Below are positions 59,934-64,000 of a stretch of 64,000 nucleotides of DNA, piece after piece. Where the stretch lies: positions 124,001 to 188,000 of the forward strand of contig BAAHQB010000235.1 in NCBI GenBank assembly GCA_054601695.1, in the 5' to 3' direction. Both the position numbers and the translations under genes were made by a program. Each line of letters opens with the position of its first letter. The first letter of the stretch is position 1. The notes beneath the pieces are model-generated. The model was not told where the DNA came from. It saw only the letters and a list, made by a program, of their open reading frames with translations, and searched no databases. The stretch is from Amorphochlora amoebiformis (taxonomy: Eukaryota; Cercozoa; Chlorarachniophyceae).

Positions 59934-61003
59934 ATGGACGCTGCGCTGATCGAAGAGTTGTATGAAGGGCTCTTGCGGGTCGACGCCAGGTTGAATATCG
60001 TTCTCGCCAATCTGGACCCGGAGAAGATGGCGCTCTTGTTTGACACATCGTCCATTGTCTACAAGCTCATGCTGAGGATTCACAATCACACAGAACTCTT
60101 TACCCAAGCGAGCAGCCAATTGGGTCCTACACTTTTTCCAAACGACATGTTTCCTGTGACCTCCACGAGCCATTTATTCTGAGTTATTCCTGAGATGAGA
60201 TTTAACCAGGCTCAGAACAAGAATTACTTTTCGTCGGGCCTACCGCAACCTCTTTACAACTCTCATCCCCCATCTACCCATACTGCTGCTGTGAAGCCGG
60301 GAGGGCGTGTGTTTATCATGCACGAGAAAGAGATCATTACGAAGTGGACAATACTCCGGACGATCTTAGACTTGAGATAATGCCTCCGGAAGGGCCGGTA
60401 CAGCATCCTGATGGAGTTACGATCTCATATGAGGCAGGCATCCGACTCATGGGCGAGGGCGGAGAATGCTCCCGTCAATCGACAAATCACAGCCTCGTCG
60501 CGACGGCCCACAACGGCTGGGTATTCACCCCACGTTGTTACATTTGTGGAGGACCTCCACGCGTTATCAGGGAGGACATGGCGTACGGGATCGTTCTCAC
60601 CGAAAACAAGCGTCGTGTCTTGTGCCCGGGGATTCTTGGTTCTCTTTTCCCCACGAGTAAAGACAGAAAGATGCGAGATGGCTGCGACGACGAGGGCGAA
60701 CGTGTCTGCGCAGAAGATGGCAACACTCCTGGAGACTGGGTTCATCCAGCCAATCCAGCCAATAGGCAGGACACGACAGCCAGCGGGACCCAATCACTTG
60801 ACGGCAAGGATGAAAAGATCCGGGACTGTATAGCGAGTCAGGAAACGGCAAACCCATGTGAAAAAGTTACACCGCTGCTGGAAAAGAATTATCAAAATCT
60901 TAAGTGTTCCGATCGGAATTCATTGCGGTTGAAGCGAAAATTGGAGAGGAAGGCTGTCGATGTGAAACCTAGGAATTGGAAGAGATCCAAATTGGTGATT
61001 TGA
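59934..61003 (+). CDS. Protein of unknown function with basic C-terminus, two exons
   Basis: I do not recognise this protein. Exon 1 is 59934-60123 (MDAALIEELYEGLLRVDARL and onwards, an amphipathic helical start). A GTCCTA donor at 60124 and a TTTAACCAG acceptor at 60209 define an 86-bp intron. Exon 2 is 60210-61003. The join is in phase and gives 327 residues. The middle has a C-Y-I-C-G-G motif (Cys near 173 and 176) and more Cys near 198 and 220. The last 40 residues are rich in Lys/Arg (RLKRKLERK, NWKRSKLVI), a possible nuclear signal. Without the splice, exon 1 ends at TGA at 60180-60182 and exon 2 could start at Met 60344. A second upstream Met is at 59901. Confidence 0.6.
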
Positions 61004-61530
61004 GTGGCATTAACTAGATTAAATAGGTCAAGAGTCTCGCGAGTACATGCTGATATTATCTAGATCTAGTAGATTATAGGAGGCATACTTGTCTAGTTGT
61101 GGTCGGTCAACGTTAGAAAATTATTGTTAATGTTCGCTCTGTATTGAACGCATTTAATGTTCGTCCTAATTAAAATTTCCTCATCAGTCGTAGACATCTA
61201 ATTAAAAGCTTCAATGATGACTCTCATAGAATTACGTTACTATACTAGTATATAGAATTATAACTCATGTCCAATAACCCAGTAAAGGTACCAGACTAGT
61301 TAGATATAAAATATCTAGAATATACATGTTTTTAACTTTAACATACTGACTGACTACATACTACTAGACTAGCATAAACATAAAACATACATTGACTGTG
61401 GTTCCGATAAATTCGTAGATTCAGAAGTTCATAAATTATGTTCGATAGTTACTTAAGTCGCTAATTAAACTATGCTAACTTCTAATTACAAGTGAAAATG
61501 GATCAACGAAACTATTGTTCACACTGAGTG
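61004..61530. other. Convergent intergenic spacer, CTAG-rich
   Basis: About 530 bp lie between convergent stops. AT-rich but without (TA)n tracts, it carries many TAGACTAG, ACTAGT and ATCTAG motifs, like the spacers at 35.2-35.8 and 47.2-47.5 kb. No gene seen. Confidence 0.6.
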
Positions 61531-62140
61531 CTACCTCATCCATACGTATTTGACCCCGAACTTCTTGGTGAACTCTTCTATGAGCTTTTTGTGCTGGTTG
61601 TTGGACTTGTATTTCTGAAGTACATCTCTTTTTCATGTATTTGCATATGTGTGATACACACATACCAACTATATGTGTATATATTATATAATATATTATA
61701 ATATACATTTATAAATATATATGTGTACATCTAGGTACACATGTACAAAATGTATGTTCATGCACATACGTACACACATTCATTCATATGTATCGTAATA
61801 CGTAGATTTATACATAAACATTTGATTCGTGATTGCACTTATACTCAGCGTGTAACACGTTACATAGGGGTTAAGCCTTACGAGAGCAGCGTATGCTATA
61901 TATATATATATTATATACATCTAGGTATATATGTACAACATTTATGTTCATGCACATACGGTACATACATACATACTTTCATTCATATGTCTTGTAATAC
62001 ATAGATTCACACATAAACATTTGATTCGTGATTGCATTCATAGCCAGCGTGTAACACGTTACATAGTGGTTAAGCAATGAGAGCGTATGCTACATGTTAT
62101 ATATATATATATATATATATATGTATACATATATATACAT

Positions 62141-62174
<34 letters not shown>

Positions 62175-62396
62175 ATATATGTATAACACATGTATATATA
62201 CATATATATATATATGTGTATATATATATGTATACACATATATGTAAATAAAAGTATACATATATACATATGTACACATAGAATTATACATACATACAAA
62301 TACATACATATACATACCATACACATACACATAATACATACACATATACACATATTATATATATATATATATATATAATATATGGCATGGAGAAAC

Positions 62397-62432
<36 letters not shown>

Positions 62433-62562
62433 TATGCATATATACACATATACACACAGAATTATACATACATACAAATACATACATATGCATATGTATG
62501 TATTATTTATCTATATAAATACATATATAATAATATTTATATATATACATATATATATATAT

Positions 62563-62596
<34 letters not shown>

Positions 62597-63165
62597 TATA
62601 AATGTACATGAAAACATTTTTCACCGAATTCACCACAACGCAGGCCACATCCCGATCAAAACGGACCTTATATATATATATATGTATGTAGGTATACCTG
62701 TATGCACGTACAAAACAGATACATGTTCAATTTTGGAGAGACAAGAGATACATACACATACAAGCACATACACATATTTGTTTGTATGACCACAATATAT
62801 AGTATATTCTATATATATATATATATGTATGTATGTATGTATACATGTATATATTGAATGTTCCTTTGTCCATAAAATGTGCACCACATACGTATTTTTG
62901 AGTTAGATTCACCCTACCTCTCCTATCACATATTCATATGTATATGTAATATGTATACAGGTATACGACATATATATATATATATGTATATATATATATT
63001 ATATATATATATATATTATATATATATATATATATATGAAAATTATATTTGCCGTATATTATACATATATGTATATATCCTATGTATATATATCTGTATA
63101 CATTATATTTATATTATAGTATATCCCATTTTATATATAAATGTTTTTACTTCCTTTATATGATA

Positions 63166-63231
<66 letters not shown>

Positions 63232-63286
63232 GTAGCAATATACCTCCCCGTGTATTTGTATCTCCCTATACATAGGCTGGTTCGCA
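61531..63286 (-). CDS. 3' part of a gene of unknown function, four exons
   Basis: Exons: 63286-63244 (reads [13 protein letters not shown]), 62922-62892 ([10 protein letters not shown]), 62666-62634 ([11 protein letters not shown]) and 61614-61531 ([20 protein letters not shown], then VKYVWMR and TAG). All junctions are AG/GT and the phases match throughout, giving about 62 residues. The last exon is clearly coding-like, basic and helical. The 5' exons were not found; 63.29-63.49 kb is AT-rich and then a GA tract begins. The family is not recognised. Confidence 0.6.
61725..62098. repeat. Tandem duplication of about 190 bp with a 14-bp palindrome
   Basis: Unit 1 starts at about 61725 and unit 2 at about 61917. 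Both contain TTCATGCACATACG, ATAAACATTTGATTCGTGAT and the inverted repeat TGTAACACGTTACA followed by TAGNGGTTAAGC. It lies in the intron between the last two exons of the minus-strand gene. A second tandem duplication, about 180 bp and sharing AGAATTATACATACATACAA, is at about 62250-62490. Confidence 0.75.
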
Positions 63287-63489
63287 CTTGAAGAAATATA
63301 TTTTATCTGCGCAAATATGTATAATATACATATATTGGTATATACATATATGTACATAAGTTTATATACATATGTATATGTGTATATATGTACATATATA
63401 CATATATAATAATTTTATTTAGATACATTCTCGACATATTAGTATACGTATATTACATATATGCATTTTATTTAGATACATTCTCGACA

Positions 63490-63915
63490 TTTTAGCATAT
63501 AAATGTTTTCGAGTGAGAGAAAGCGAAAGAGATTCTCACGTTAGGACTTACAGCCCTATGTAGAAAGAGATAGTGAGGGAAAAAGAAAGAGACTGCCTTC
63601 ATGCAAGGGCGTAGCCCAGACTAAGAGTTAGCTGGAGAGAGACAGAGAGAGAGAGTGAGAGGGACAGACAGACACACAGAGAGAGAGGGAGAGACAGAGA
63701 GGGAGGAGGAAGTCACACTCAGAGAGATAGAGGGAGTGAGAAGGTGGAAGAGAGAGAGAGAGAGAGAGAGATAGATAAGCAGGGATAAAGAGATCATATA
63801 TCTTCGCCTTAAAAGGTAGTTTAGCTGGAAACGAGAGATACCTGAGAGAGATGGAGATGAAGAGAAAGGAAGAGAGAGTGGGATATAGAGATTTCAGTTG
63901 GTATGAGAGGAGAAA
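63490..63915. repeat. GA-rich low-complexity tract
   Basis: The + strand is mostly A and G with runs of GAGAGA from 63500 to 63900. The minus frame through it is Ser/Leu-rich low complexity, not a gene. It mirrors the CT tract at the left end. The final bases (63970-64000) turn into the CCCTAA-type telomere-like repeat. Confidence 0.85.
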
Positions 63916-64000
63916 TTCAACCACGTAAATCTAGATGAGTGTATATGTATCTGTCTTGATTTAAGCACTTACTCCAACACTAACCCTAAGTCTAGTCCAG

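Noticed and set aside
63628-63924. Ser/Leu-rich minus ORF
   Set aside because: Translation of the GA/CT low-complexity tract.

Overview
The window is nuclear DNA of a eukaryote. Every multi-exon gene model below was assembled by eye. Short islands of normal composition with open frames are joined by GT-AG (rarely GC-AG) junctions, and the introns between them are largely (TA)n, (TG)n or degenerate TTAGGG-type sequence. Most ORFs in the window, those reading Tyr-Ile-Tyr-Ile, are translations of TA microsatellite and are not genes. TAA, TAG and TGA all behave as stops. No tRNA, rRNA, CRISPR array or transposase was seen. An AP2 DNA-binding domain together with an alpha/beta hydrolase resembling a plant and algal family suggests a protist of algal descent with very intron-rich, AT-inflated genes. 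I cannot name the organism.

Layout from left to right: (1) a minus-strand gene with a PDZ-like domain followed by a long coiled coil, from about 19.45 kb down to 2.6 kb and probably beyond the left part of the window. (2) A plus-strand gene at 20.6-35.2 kb encoding a protein with an AP2 domain, a long basic and Ser-rich region, a SAP-like helix pair, an HMG box split over five exons, a Lys-rich tail and repeated Tyr-His-Pro-Gly-like motifs. It is read in one continuous frame over 28 exons. (3) A minus-strand alpha/beta hydrolase at 46.18-35.84 kb with about 15 exons and 394 residues. (4) A short plus-strand gene of unknown function at 46.3-47.2 kb, divergent from the hydrolase across 131 bp. 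(5) A minus-strand AlkB-type 2-oxoglutarate/Fe(II) dioxygenase at 57.7-47.5 kb with 13 exons and about 330 residues. (6) An intronless secretory small heat-shock protein on the minus strand at 59.6-58.9 kb. (7) A divergent plus-strand two-exon gene of unknown function at 59.9-61.0 kb. (8) The 3' part of a minus-strand gene of unknown function at 63.3-61.5 kb.

Genes alternate in convergent and divergent pairs. The convergent spacers (35.2-35.8, 47.2-47.5 and 61.0-61.5 kb) are largely free of TA microsatellite and look rich in CTAG. Degenerate telomere-like repeats are scattered through introns in both orientations. The most unusual items are the AP2 plus HMG-box architecture, a tandemly duplicated exon, the hydrolase without a nucleophilic serine, and the lodging of microsatellite and telomere-like DNA in almost every intron.
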